Notes: generated by a model from the sequence alone, not told the origin. DNA of 64,000 bases from Prorocentrum cordatum (GCA_963575745.1 CAUYUJ010014562.1:88842-152841); one strand, 5' to 3'. Counted from the first letter of the stretch, positions 21,405-32,594 are shown. Numbers and translations are program-made.

Positions 21405-21426
21405 TCCGTAGCCATTTTGGCTGAAG
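21405..21426 (+). other. Relict dinoflagellate spliced-leader sequence (DinoSL)
   Basis: Reads TCCGTAGCCATTTTGGCT then gaag. It matches the 22-nt dinoflagellate spliced leader at 21 of 22 positions; the one difference is C to G at leader position 19. In dinoflagellates this leader is added to nuclear mRNAs by trans-splicing, so a genomic copy in front of coding-like sequence marks a reverse-transcribed, reinserted mRNA. A true SL RNA gene would need a GT splice donor right after the leader and an Sm-like site; the following bases (ccgatttgtgg) do not show one. Confidence 0.8.
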
Positions 21427-21473
21427 CCGATTTGTGGCACGGTCTCCCGGGGGTCCCGCGGCAGTGTTGTTGC

Positions 21474-22857
21474 ATGGAGGCTGCTCTCGTCAAAGCGGCG
21501 GCCAAGGGCGCCGCCGAGGGCGGAGGCAGCCGCCAGGTGGTGGCAGCGGCGGTCGCTGCGGCCTGCAGGTGCGTCGTGGCTTCGACGCAGCCTGCGCAAG
21601 CCAGAGGCGACGGCGTCGAGGAGCTTGCGGTGCGCCCTGCCGCGATGGTTCCGGCGATGCTGCAGCGCATCCAGGGGCAGTGGCCCGACGGGAAGGCGCG
21701 CTCGCGCCGCAACGTCGGCGCTCACTGACGCCTGGGCGAAGCTGATATCCCGATCGAGCTGCTCGAGGAGGCCCTCCTGGCTGGACCCACAGCGTTCGCA
21801 GAGCGAGGCGCGCCAGCACGTGCAGGACACGGCGGGGAAGTCCGATGTGAAGGATGGCGCCGCCGAGGAGTCCACGGAGAGCGGATCGGCCTCGGAGATG
21901 GAGGACATGCCGCTCGCCGAGCTCATGAAGCAGATGCTGGGCGACAAAGCGGAGCAGACAAGGATAAGATCGCGAGCCGATCAGTGCCCCACGTGTTTGA
22001 GGGTAGGCATCAGGGGCGCGGGGTCGCGTGGGCTGAAGGCGGAGATCGGGGAGGCGGCGCAGGATGGCATCGACAGCCCCGTCAGAATGAAGGTGAATAT
22101 CAAGACGCCTGCGAAGCGCAGGAAACCCAAGGAACCGTACTTCGAGGATGGTTCCGGACAAGATCGAGCACCTCAAAGAGTCCCACGAGTTCGACGGCAA
22201 GCAGCATGAGCTCAGGGGCATCTTCGCGATGGCCGAGGGCGTCCTGCAGGATTCGAAGCGGCAGGACAAGTTCGACGGCGGCGACAAGGACAACATCGAC
22301 GACGGCGTGACGGTGTTGGGGGGCGGAGCGGCGACTCTCTGCGAGGAGCGCGCGGCCAAGCAGAAGGAGCAGGAAGGCGCCGCCAAACGCATCACGATTT
22401 TCAAGGGCTCGGGCGACTCGACGGCGCTGGCCGACGTGGTTCAGCTTGGCAGGACGGTCCAGCGCGCAGTGGCGCCGCCCCTGGCCCGTGCTCGGCCGTC
22501 GGCCGCTGAGGCCGCCACCGCGCAGGCTAGGGCTCCTGAGCCATCAGCTGGAGGGCTCGGAGCAGAAGGCGGCTGTGGGCTCCGAGGGGCTTGGCGAGCC
22601 CCTGCGCGCCCTCCCGCCCCCGATGGCCGAAAACGCGACCGTGCCCCCTCTCAGGGGAGGCCTACGGGGAGGCGCTGCGCAGGCAGGCGGTGCTCGTGGA
22701 GTCGGCCGAGGCCGAGGCCGCGCGGCGGGCGCTGGAGCGGCGCCAGGCGGAGTGGCGGCGCTGCCGTGCTGCTGCGGATGCGGCGGAGACCCAGCTTACC
22801 AAGCTCGAGGCCACCCGCAGGAAGCAGGCGAGCCGAGGCCGTGGCCCTCGGAAGTGA
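21474..22857 (+). pseudogene. Retroposed trans-spliced mRNA copy (product unknown), frame-broken
   Basis: Begins 48 bases after the relict spliced leader. The first ATG (21474) opens an Ala-rich frame to 21728 (84 aa). A second frame, about 21760-22165, encodes a Ser/Glu-rich segment (residues EMEDMPLAELMKQMLG), a CPTC pair and a basic KTPAKRRKPK stretch. A third, from about 22148, has charged helical sequence including DKDNIDDGVTVLGGG. The last (22660-22857) reads as an Ala/Arg/Glu-rich coiled coil ending at TGA 22855-22857. The segments look protein-like but lie in different frames, so at least two or three indels separate them. No intron-like breaks are evident. Family not recognised. It could be a decayed retrogene or an intact one damaged by assembly indels. 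Confidence 0.5.
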
Positions 22858-23214
22858 GCCTGGATGTGGCCTGAGCGGGAGCGGCGGCCAGGATCGAGGT
22901 TGCTCTCTTCGGCTGCCTCCGTGCAGGCCAACCGTAGGCGGCGTTGGTGCGTCTTGCGATGGACCGCCGTAATCCGCGCCTCGGCTCTGGGTTGTTTTCC
23001 CGTGATGTTCGACCCGAGGCCTGGTGGCCTCGGGGGACTCTTCGGGCGCTGTGCAGGCGCTCTTCGGCCAGCGTTCTCTGGGGTGTATGCATGCACGAGC
23101 CTCTCGGGGTCTTTGAAAAGCAACAAATGCCTTCACCGTCCTTGCACTGTTCATTATGAACAGGACTCGCTGTTCGCGCCGCCGCGGACGTAACCCCGTA
23201 AAAGCAAAACGAGC

Positions 23215-23312
23215 TGCATGCCCAACAGCGGCCGCTGCCGGTTTTGGACAACATGCGTTGTTGGGCATCGTGCCCTGTTTTTCCCGTACTTTTCTCGGGC
23301 GTCCAAAAGAGC
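23215..23312. mobile_element. Foldback element with GCCCAACAGCGGCCGCTG core, copy 1
   Basis: Contains TGCCCAACAGCGGCCGCTGC, then GACAACATGCGTTGTTGGGC, then CGTACTTTTCTCGGGCGTCC. The same order is found at 31494-31712. Only the right half is well kept here. Confidence 0.55.
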
Positions 23313-23934
23313 AACCTCATTGAGGCGCTCCGCGGTCTGCAAACCAAGACAACCAACGCCCAGAACAGCACACGATGCAGGGTCTTCGCCGCTGTAGCCC
23401 TCCAGGACCATCCGAGAACCAGGCCCTGGGACATTCTAGCACTCGCTCGAGATGACAAACCAGCCCTCGGGATGGGGCCTTGACCTCTCTACAAAGGACG
23501 GATCACGAGGTCGGAGTTCGGGGGAGGTTCTGACATAGGTCCCACGGCCTCTGTTGGCCAGGCGCCACGGTGCGCTCTCCCCTCGGCAGTCCTGCGCCCC
23601 TCGAGGCACAGGCCGCTCCACGAGAGACATCCCTGGGCCGACGCCCGTCACCGCCGCCGTCTACAGTTGCCGCCAGGAGGTGTCCGAGATGGCGTCGTTG
23701 GCCTCGTCGCCATCGGCCGTCGCCGTCGTCGTCCGACCAGCACTGGGCCGGACGAAAAGGTAGGATAGGGAAAGGGGTGGGTACGATATTTGCTGCGTGC
23801 AGCGGGTTTCCGCCCCACTGCCAGGACCATTCTTCGATACAGCGCTTCCCGGCTCCAGGAAGCGCTACGAAAGCCAGCCACGCGAGTTGATTTTCTACCC
23901 TGTGCCCTCTGCTACCCTACCCTGTCGTGCCCCC

Positions 23935-24100
23935 CCGACAAAAGCCGCCGCCCTCCAGCTGCCAGCCGCCGTCGTCGCCGTCCCTGTCGTCCGCCGGTCG
24001 CCGTCCGTCGTCGTCCCGCCAGCTGCCGTCGCCGTCCGTCCGCCGCTGTCGTCCGCCAGCCGCCGGCCGCCGCCGTCCCGCGCCGTCCGCCGCTGCCGCA
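23935..24100. repeat. CCGTCGTC/GCCGCC-rich low-complexity tract
   Basis: Irregular repeats of GCCGTC, GTCGTC and CCGCC. All six frames stay open for long distances here because of the composition. Not called as a gene. Confidence 0.6.
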
Positions 24101-24568
24101 CAGGAAGCGCACCAGGGGCGGCTGGGGCTGGCGCCGGGGGCGTCGCTGGATGCGGGCGGCGAGGCGGTCCACCGTCAGGCTCTCTAGCACGGTCAGGAAC
24201 TTTGGCTTCGCGTGTCGCGCCGTCGCTTCGGGCCCACCGCGCCGCCGCGCGACACGCGAACCGCGTCCTAGTCTTCAGGCGTCAACGGCTCGAGCTTGCC
24301 TCCGCCCCACACCCCGCGGGGCGGAGCGACACGCTGTCCGCCAGCAGGGCACAGCGTGCCGCCGGGGCCGCAGCCGCGACACGCTAAGCACAAGCTCCCG
24401 TCCGTAGGCTCGAGGGGAGATGCATCGGCCCACAGTCTGTTGCAATCGCTGGCAAGGGCCCGACATTGCTTCACCCCACCCAGAAACGTGCGGGTTCGTT
24501 GTTGGGGGCACGTCGCCGATCTATCCGCAGTGTATCGTCGATTCAAGTTCGATGCGTGCCCTCTGATC

Positions 24569-24730
24569 TTAAGTCGGGCACGTCCCTCTACAGGAGGAAT
24601 ATTCAAACATTGTCCAAAAATAGTATGGTGAGGATTTGTTGCGTATGTTTGGTTAATGTTTCAGTATGTTTGGCTATTTTTGATGATTTTTCCTCTTAAA
24701 TCAGCCTGTAGGGGGACATGCCCGACCTAA
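24569..24730. mobile_element. hAT-like MITE, copy 5
   Basis: 162 bp. Left end TTAAGTCGGGCACGTCCCTC, right end AGGGGGACATGCCCGACCTA then A. Flanks ctctgatc (24561-24568) and ccctgatc (24731-24738) match at 7 of 8. AT-rich interior in a GC-rich setting. Confidence 0.8.
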
Positions 24731-24924
24731 CCCTGATCCCGTCCCCCCCGTACGTCCGGCAGATCTCTTGAAGCGGATCTGGCCGTTGCGATCTGGATGG
24801 ACCATCAGACAATAGCGGAAGCCCTTCAGAGGCTCCCACCCAATGGCCAAGGCCAAAATCGCTCAACAACATCCTCGCCCCCTTTTTGTTTTTCCCCCTC
24901 TCCTTCATCCCCCCCTCCTCCTCT

Positions 24925-25375
<451 letters not shown>

Positions 25376-25704
25376 TCCCCACCCCCTCCTCCTCTTCTCA
25401 TCCCTCTTCGGCCTTGCCAGCGGCGCAAGGCGGACCCAACACTGACGAAGAGAAGCATCCGTTCTTCTCCCTCCTCCTCGTCTTCCTCCGTCCCTCGCCT
25501 CCCTCCCCCTTACCACCTTTCTCCTTCTCCACGACCCCCTTCTGCCCTCAAGGCATGTGCCCCAAGGACTTCCCAGGGGTGCGCCTCCGAGCCGAGTTCG
25601 GAGGCGGACCCAGCCGTGGCGATGAGACGCCCCCCAGAGCCCCCCCACAAGGGCCAAGCAACAAGCAAAAGAAACATCAGACAGATCGGGGGTGGACAGG
25701 CCTC

Positions 25705-25749
25705 ATTTGTCGCCCGGAATCCCCCTGCAGGGGGACACGCCCGAGCTGA
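25705..25749. mobile_element. Solo right end of the hAT-like MITE family
   Basis: TTTGTCGCCCGGAATCCCCC then TGCAGGGGGACACGCCCGAG matches the right terminus of the family; no matching left end lies upstream within 300 bases. Confidence 0.6.
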
Positions 25750-25799
25750 GCCTAGCAAGCCCCAACGAGCACAGCACAGCACGCAACGTCCCCTCGCAG

Positions 25800-25933
25800 G
25801 CGGGCCTCGGAGGCGCGGCCGCCGCCCCGGACCCCGCGGCGGCGGCGGCCGCGGCGCAGAGCGAGCAGCTGCGGGAGGAGATCGGCAGGCTGCGGCTGCT
25901 GCAGCAGGAGCGCCGCCTCCGCCGACGGGCCAC
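25800..25933 (+). CDS. Possible exon, Ala-rich segment plus coiled coil
   Basis: Preceded by a pyrimidine-containing acceptor-like gtcccctcgcag. The frame reads an Ala-rich run followed by QLREEIGRLRLLQQERRLRR, a plausible amphipathic helix. The 3' edge is uncertain; no clear GT donor, though dinoflagellate introns often use other donors. A related block (GGGCCACATGGCCGGGGCGG onward) is duplicated 400 bases downstream at about 26326-26395. No family recognised. Confidence 0.25.
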
Positions 25934-26179
25934 GTGGCCGGGGCGGGGCTGCGAGGGTCCGAGGGAGGAGGGGGCGGAGGAGGAGGAGGAGTCGGGGGCG
26001 GAGAAGAGGGGGGTGATGATTAAGGGGGGGGTGGATATCATGGCGTGGGCCATGATATTTCCCCAGATTCCATGGCGCCTCGTCTTATTTCATTACGTCC
26101 CTGGCCCCCTCGCTGGTCCGCGCACATGCCGACGGTCATGATTTGCACCCCCCCCTCTTGGACAACCCCCTCTTGGCCG

Positions 26180-26420
26180 CTCCCGAAGGAGAAGGAGTTC
26201 GAGCAGTGGCGAGGCACCCTGGCGTGCCTGTAGGCCCACCAAACGGTGCTCTAAGAACAAACCTTCTGGTGACATGTGTTTAGGACATTTCCGGCTGGGA
26301 CCGTCTTGTTTTGAAAGCACCGGGCCACATGGCCGGGGCGGGTCTGCAAGCTTCGAGGGAGCAGGAGGCGGAGGAGGAGGAGGAGGAGTTCGAGCAGTGG
26401 CGAGGCGCCCTGGCATGCTT
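26180..26420 (+). repeat. Local duplication carrying the peptide EFEQWRG
   Basis: 26188-26228 and 26383-26420 both read GAGTTCGAGCAGTGGCGAGG followed by CCCTGGCGTGCCT or CCCTGGCATGCTT, with the translation EFEQWRGTLACL or EFEQWRGALACL in frame. The preserved reading suggests a duplicated exon, but the frame ends just after in both. Confidence 0.35.
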
Positions 26421-26596
26421 ATATCGGGGGTGGACAGACCTCCTACCCTGACACGTCGACTAGTGAATGGGCCGTTTTCGGTTCGCGAGAGGGCGCCGCG
26501 GCCGTCATTTTTGCGGGTCCAGGTCCGTCGGTTTCGGTCCCAGGCCGGTTTCACTAGGGGGAGGTTTACTAAAGGGAGGTTTGTCCACCGCCGACT

Positions 26597-26757
26597 ATAG
26601 GCCTACCAAGCAATGTTCTAAGAACCATTTGTGGTCTGCACGAAATGTGTTTAGGACATTTCCTTGTTTGAAAAAACATCGGGCTTCTGTTCTAAGAATA
26701 TTGTTTTCGTTATTCGAGCATGTTGGGGTTCTAAGAACATATCGTGGTAGGCTTTTA
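26597..26757. mobile_element. MITE-like element with AGGCCTACCA / TTCTAAGAA ends
   Basis: Left end TAGGCCTACCAAGCAATGTT then CTAAGAAC; right end GTTCTAAGAACATATCGTGG then TAGGCTTTTA, an inverted repeat. A related left arm (TAGGCCCACCAAACGGTGCT, then CTAAGAAC and GTGTTTAGGACATTTCC) is at 26231-26300, just after the EFEQWRG peptide. Confidence 0.6.
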
Positions 26758-27572
26758 GGAATGCCAGGACGGTCGGTCCCAGCTCAAGGAGTGTAAACCC
26801 AAGACGCATCAACGATGTTGCAACGAGCCCTCCCTCCAAGTTCCCTCTTCACAGGTTCCTGCAAGAATGTGTGCTCGGTATGGGAAGCGGTCCATTCGAA
26901 GACAACCGTCTGAGAATTCTCAATCGCGCCCGCGACAACACCATTCCTGGGACTTCAACGCCACGGATCAACGTGGCCCTTGCGTCTTGACAATCCTAGG
27001 TCGTGCTAGAACCCCATTCCATGTCAGAGTCAGCACTGCGCCCCCATGTCTCTTGGGATCTCGGGTGCGCATGGCTCGAGGCTGATTTTGCCCATTGTTA
27101 TGTCGTTATGCTTTTCTCCCTCCTTTCGGCAGGATTTGATGTTGGGCATGGCTGCTTTCTCGGTCCCGCTTCTACCTGGCTGCCCCTCTCTACCGCCGAC
27201 ATGTGCAAGCATGGGCACTTCAGACGTTCGTTTTCAGGGCTGCGGGAAGAAGAATGACGAGCAGTAGCTCCACTGGCCTCCGAAAGTGCGATGGAAAGCC
27301 ACCGAGGGCCTCCGGGGTAGCCTTGGTCGCCTCCAGAGCCCTCCAGGGGTCTTTGGAGCCTTTGGGGACATGTGCTGAGACCCCATCGGCGGCCTCAGGA
27401 CACTCCGGGTCCAGGATCGAGATGTGAGGCTTATGGCAAATACGCTGTCATAAGGACCGCTCTGGGCTCGGGGAAGACCCTGGTTTTCAGGCCGTTCCGG
27501 TAACGCGAGACTGCTGGTGCACGGAGTGCCTGTCGACGCGCCCAGTGCGCGCGCTCATGGGCGCCCTCGGCC

Positions 27573-27839
27573 ATGCGCAGGCGGGCTCGCGGCCTTTCTG
27601 TCGGCCTGCGTCGCGAGATGGCGGACGGGGTGGTTCAAGCGCTGCCCGCTGCTGTGCGCCAGCTGAGGGCCGCGGGCATCCCTGAGCAGGAGGGTCCAAC
27701 CTCGAAGTGTCTGCGGCACGGTCTCGCGGAGACCGTCCGTGGGGCGGGTGGCCGCCTCAGCGACATCTTGAGGGCGGGCGGTCGGTCGCCCAGGACTTTC
27801 AAGCAAAACCTGGGCCGCCAAGAGCTCGAGTGCGCATGA
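27573..27839 (+). CDS. Hypothetical 88-aa open frame
   Basis: An ATG-initiated frame with balanced composition, containing MADGVVQALPAAVRQLRAAG and a later LSDILRAGG helix-like stretch. It ends at TGA. No domain recognised, no clear splice context, and the opposite strand is also open, so it may be chance in GC-rich DNA. Confidence 0.2.
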   Translation: MRRRARGLSVGLRREMADGVVQALPAAVRQLRAAGIPEQEGPTSKCLRHGLAETVRGAGGRLSDILRAGGRSPRTFKQNLGRQELECA

Positions 27840-27944
27840 TTCCGCGCGTGCGCAGCTGCCGCCGCGCGCAGCTTGCATTGGGTGTCTGGCGTCGTCGGCA
27901 GCAGCATGCGGGCTAGCAGTGGGTGACAATGCCCGGACGTTGCC

Positions 27945-28510
27945 TCCTCGCCGCGCGCAGCGGTGGACTCTGCCACAGTGGCGGCGCCGCGCCGCAGTGG
28001 CTCTGCCACCGAGACGGCGCTCGCGAGGGGGCGCGTCACTCTCCCGTCGGCGGGGCGGGGCGCGCCTGGACGCTTGTCACCACCGAGTTGCAGTGGGCGC
28101 ACCAGTTGGCTTGCGCGCGGGCACAATGCGCAACGGGGGCAGCGGGCGCGCGGCCGGCAGGTCCGCGTGCGGGCGGGGATCGGAGGCGCGCGCGCTGCCC
28201 GACGGGGCGAGCGCGCGCCGCGGCGCCGCGCAGGCGACCGCGGATTGTGCAGGAACGCGCAGGCCCGCTGCCGCTTGCGCTCTCCCCGCCCACCCCCACC
28301 GGGCGTGCCGTGTTGCGCGTGTTGGGCGCGACGGTGGCGTTGCGTCCAGGGGCGTCATGCCCGCGAGCTGCTCCCTCGCCGCGCGCCGCGGTGGACTCTG
28401 CCACAGTGGCGGCGCAGCGCCGCAGTGGCCTCTGCCACTGCGACGGCGCTCGCGAGGGGGCGCGTCACGCCCCCATCGACGGGGCGGGGCGCGCCTGCTT
28501 GTCACCACCG
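27945..28510. repeat. Pair of ~142-bp direct repeats
   Basis: 27945-28088 and 28369-28510 share GGTGGACTCTGCCACAGTGG, CGGCGCTCGCGAGGGGGCGC, GACGGGGCGGGGCGCGCCTG and CTTGTCACCACCGA. About 280 bases separate them. Could be terminal direct repeats of a small element or a local duplication; there are no coding motifs between them. Confidence 0.65.
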
Positions 28511-28539
28511 ACGTGTAAAGGTGGACTCCATAGGGAAGG

Positions 28540-29900
28540 GGCCCGCGCTCGAGACTTCCTCGCTTTTCACTCAGCGACGAGGCTCTGGCTCGAGACTTCC
28601 TCCACACTCGAGCCGGAGGGGCCAAACAGTGACGACAGCAGAGTTCGGATGGTCCCGCTCGGATTCCAGCGTGCACGTGGGGACCCCATAGGGCGGGACT
28701 CCCGCTCGACACTGCCTCGCAAGTCACTTGCTGGCGATGCCCCTGTTCGAGTCTCCCTTCATATTCCAGCCCCAGGAGCCCAACACTGACGACAGCCAAA
28801 CGGTTCGGATGTCGCCGCCATGAATCCATCATGGAGGTTGGGGCCACATAGGATGGGGTTCCCGCTCGATTCTCCCTCGCACACTGACGAGGCTCCAGGT
28901 GGAGACCCCTTGCAAGTTCAAGCCCGAGGAGCCCAAACTCGACAGCAGTGACAAAGTTTGGATGGCACCGTTCGGATTCCAACATGGGGGTGGCGGCCCC
29001 ATAGGAAGGGGCCCCCGTTCGAGACATCCTCGGTAATCAATGTTTGGCAAGGCTCCCGTTCGAGGCTTCCTTCAAGTTCAAGCCCAAGGAGCCTGACAGT
29101 GACGACAGTTCGAGGGTTCGGATGGCCCCGTTCAGATTGCAACGCGGAGGTGGGGACCCCACAGGGAAGAGCTCCCGCTCAAGATGTGCTTGCTAAGCGT
29201 TCACTAACGAGGCGCCCGTTCGAGATTTCTTCCAAACGCAAACCGAAGGAACCCCAAAGTGAAGACAGCGTTGCGATTTGTATGGCCCCGCTCGGATTCC
29301 AACATGGAGGTGGGCCCCCTGGGAAAATGCGCCCGTTCGAGGCTCCATCGGTACAATCAACCCGCATCGCAAGGATGGGCAACCTTCCCAAGTGTACCCT
29401 TGCATCCTTGCAAATTTGGCCCATGCTTAGATATTTTCGCTGGCCAACCTCGTTCGAAACACGTTAACATGGGCCCCCAAGGCCCTTGAATGATGCGGGC
29501 TGGCTGTATTCACTCACTGGATATGCTCCAGCCCTGATTTCCTCCAGGTTCAAGCCGGGGGAGTTCAAAGCTGACAACAGTTAAAAGGTTCGGGTGGCCT
29601 TGCTCGGATTCCAACATGGACGTGGGGACCCCATTGGGAAGGGCTCCCGCTCGAGATTTCCTCGCTCGTCATTCGGTGACGATGATCCAGCTGGAGATGT
29701 CCTCTAGATTCAAGCCCGAGGAGCCCAACAGTGACGACACATGCAGAGTTCGAATGGCCCCGCTCGGAGTCCAACAGAAAGGTGGGGACCCCATAGGGAG
29801 GGACGCCCGCTCGATACTTCATCCACGACTGGGCCCTTGTTCGAGACTTCATCCAGATTCCAGCCCGAGATGCCCAACCGTGACGACGGTTGTTGATACT
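28540..29900. repeat. ~160-bp minisatellite array
   Basis: Roughly eight degenerate units built from GTGGGGACCCCATAGGGAAG, GGGCTCCCGCTCGAGACTTC, AGCCCGAGGAGCCCAACAGT, GACGACAG and CCCGCTCGGATTCCAACATG. Unit landmarks at 28676, 28838, 28988, 29152, 29312, 29612 and 29783. A partly different insert lies at about 29370-29560. Confidence 0.8.
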
Positions 29901-29934
29901 GGTGATGGTGATGGAGGTGAGCTGATGCGGATAT

Positions 29935-29942
29935 GACTCGGG

Positions 29943-29989
<47 letters not shown>

Positions 29990-30055
29990 TTGCTATTTAT
30001 GATGGTTGTGATGGTGGGGATAATGATGATGCTGGTGATGATGATGTTGATGCTT

Positions 30056-30104
<49 letters not shown>

Positions 30105-30535
30105 CGATGATGATGATAATGATGATGCTGATGATGATGATGATGGTGATGATGATGTTGATGAGGATGTATATGGGGGCCGTGATGATGATGATGAAGA
30201 CGAGGCTGATGATGCTGATGATGATGAAACAGATGATGGTGATGATGGTGATGCTGATGACGATGACGATGATGGCGATGATAGGGGTATTATGATGATG
30301 GTGATGGTGACGATGATAACGATGCTGATGATGACGATTATGTTGTTATGACGATGACGGTGATGACGATGGTGGTGGTGATGCTGATCATGGTTATGAT
30401 CCTGACGGTGATGATGCTGATGATGATGATGCTGATGATGATGATGGTGGTGGTGATGATGATGATGATGATGATGATGCTGATGCTGATGATCATGATC
30501 ATGATCATGATCATGATCATGATCATGATGTGAGG
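29935..30535. repeat. (GAT/ATG)n microsatellite
   Basis: About 600 bases of GATGAT with GTG, GCT and GAC variants, ending in a (ATGATC)n stretch at 30490-30530. It begins directly after the last unit of the 160-bp array (gttgatactggtgatggtg). Confidence 0.95.
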
Positions 30536-30682
30536 GTGTTCCTGTTTCTGTGTTCCTGAGCGTGGGTGCCCAGAGAAAACAAGAGCCCCGTTCAGGATGC
30601 GGGGAAAACAGCATTGACAGTAAACGAGGCCCCTCCTCCGTGCGCCACCCTCTGCCAGACGAGGCCCCCCCCCCCCAGGCCT

Positions 30683-30806
30683 TGGCATCGCTCGGACGTG
30701 TGTTTTTTTCCTTCGGCGGGGACCATCGAGGAGCATCCTTGATCATTTGGCGGAATAACCACGCACGAAACCGAAAAAAACACAGGGAATGGACGTCCGA
30801 GCGATG
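30683..30806. mobile_element. Short TIR element (CTCGGACGTGTG family), copy 2
   Basis: Left TTGGCATCGCTCGGACGTGT; right GGACGTCCGAGCGATGGCCA, an inverted repeat of ~17 bases. The interior CATCGAGGAGCATCCTTGAT and CACGCACGAAACC match the 5744-5866 copy. Confidence 0.65.
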
Positions 30807-30884
30807 GCCAGCGGCTGATGACAAGCGTATCCTTGGTACGGCAGGGGCATTGGATGAGGACTGTGCCCAGGAGGCGCTCAGACC

Positions 30885-31010
30885 CTGGAGGGCTCCTTAT
30901 CTGATGAGGACGGCGAAGATAGCCGTGGCCAATCCACGATTGGAGTTCCACCAACTTCCAGACCCCGGATTCCTGATCCAACGCTTTCTTGTCCAGTGCC
31001 CCCACCGTGC
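30885..31010. repeat. Dispersed repeat D2, copy 2
   Basis: Parallels 21270-21404 block for block (CCGTGGCCAATCCACGATTG; CCACCAACTTCCAGACCCC; CTTGTCCAGTGCCCCCACCG). Unlike copy 1 it is not followed by a spliced-leader sequence, which supports a later junction at 21405. Confidence 0.6.
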
Positions 31011-31493
31011 TAGACGTTCTTCCGTGTCGTGCGCCAGCCGCTGCTAGATGAGGCCCCTTTCCCAAGGTTTTTGGGCAACAGACATCCTCGGTACCAGACG
31101 AGAGAGGGCCAGACATCGAGGTCCATGGCGACTGCGGTCAAACACATAGGCATCGTAGGCCATCCCCTCCTCTACTTCCTGTCCTTCCCCCTCGGTCCTT
31201 TTCCCCCTTTTCCACCTTCGCACTTTGCTGATCCTTGGTACTAGACTCTTATGATGTTCCAACCTACTGTAGCCTTGATCACCAAGAAGAACTTCGAGCA
31301 CCAAGAAAGTACCAAAACTATAGGTTTTTGGCGTGCCGGGCCATGGGAGGCGACACTCGCTCGACACTGTTTCGATACTTTCCTGGGTGCTCGAAATTAT
31401 GTTTTGGATGTGGTCCGTAAGTACGATGGGAGCAACATGCTACTAGACGTGCCTCTCGGCCGTGGTCCGGCCATTGCCACCCAACCCCCAACC

Positions 31494-31712
31494 CCAAGCA
31501 GATTCATTTGGAGGCCCGAAATGGCTACGGAAAGAATGGGTACAATGCCCAACAGCAGTTCGGTATCGGTGTCGCCGCGGCATGTGTCCATTTGAGTCAG
31601 CAGGCCGCCTGCCCAACAGCGGCCGCTGTTGGTTTGGGACAACATGTGTTGTTGGGCAGTGTGCCCACTCTTTCCGTACCCATCTCGGGCGCCCAAATAA
31701 TGATTCAGGAAG
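31494..31712. mobile_element. Foldback element with CCAACAGCGGCCGCTGTTGG core, copy 2
   Basis: Left arm ATTCATTTGGAGGCCCGAAA, GGCTACGGAAAGAATGGGTA, CAATGCCCAACAGC; right arm GTTGTTGGGCAGTGTGCCCA, CTCTTTCCGTACCCATCTCG, GGCGCCCAAATAATGAT. These are inverted copies ~58 bases long. The centre includes the perfect 20-base palindrome CCAACAGCGGCCGCTGTTGG. Confidence 0.65.
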
Positions 31713-31714
31713 CA

Positions 31715-32585
31715 CCCCTGGGTGCGAGGCGCGCACCTCTGCCGTGCACCGCCCGCTGCCAGCTCGAGGCCCCTCCCCGAGCGGACCACCAGAAGCAGCC
31801 TTGGTGCTCGGCGTGCCCGTCATCTGCTGCTGGCCGCCCGCTGCCAGGCGAGGCCCCTCCCCGGGCGTCCGCGCGGCGTTTGGGGGCTCCCAGAGGCGTG
31901 GAGGTGTTTGAAGGGGCCCGGTGGGGAACCGAAAACAGCCTGTCTCTTCAGGCAAAACCTTGGTGGGGAATGGTTGAAGAGGCCCAGGGGGGGGAGACTC
32001 CTCCTGGACCCCTCACCCCCCTCCCCAAAAGAAGAACCTCCCTCGGGGTTTCTCGGAGGGGGTCTCCGGGGGGACCCCCCCTAATAACCTCACCAACCAA
32101 CAAAAAGCCCTGAGGCCCTCAGGGTTTTTGTTGGGGGGGCCCGGGAAAGATTACACCAAAAAACTTCTTGAGATTTCCTGAGGGAGGTTTTGCGGGGGGG
32201 TCCAGGGGGAAAACCCTTGGAGGGGTTTGGGGGAGGGCCTGGGGGGGGGGAATCCCCTCAGCCTCCCCTCATCTTTCGTTTCCTTCGCCCTCCCCCCGCC
32301 CCCCTGTTGACCAATCCAGGCTTACGGCACCGTTTGCGCCCATCAGCCGCTGAGCACCAGCGCTCGGTACTTGGTTTGCATGGCCTTCCCAGGTGACTCG
32401 GCTCGCACGTGTCTCGTATCTGAGCATGGCGTCTGTGTTGGATTCGTTGTGCATCTTTGAACTGTTGCCGCTCGTCTTGCCACGATCCAGTATGATGCCT
32501 GGACGCCGATCACTGGGGAAGCAGGACGGTCGTGTCTTCTCAGTGTCCACCCCATGCGCAGCGATGGAGAAAAGGCGCATGCAAT
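31715..32585. other. No supported gene
   Basis: GC-rich sequence with a CCCGCTGCCAGSYGAGGCCCC block repeated at about 31745 and 31845, and G-runs around 31985-32260. Several frames are open but none shows a recognisable domain. Confidence 0.3.
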
Positions 32586-32594
32586 CCCCCATTG

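Noticed and set aside
21405-21426. Functional SL RNA gene
   Set aside because: The leader has a mismatch and is not followed by the GT donor and Sm-type site expected of an SL RNA gene; protein-like sequence follows instead.
23912-24190. Minus-strand frame containing FLTVLESLTVDRLAARIQRR
   Set aside because: Plausible-looking for about 35 residues only, then low-complexity Gly/Arg; no start, splice or domain evidence.
31503-31525. Second spliced-leader relic on the minus strand
   Set aside because: Only the first 13 bases match, and the region is an arm of a foldback element whose other arm differs there.
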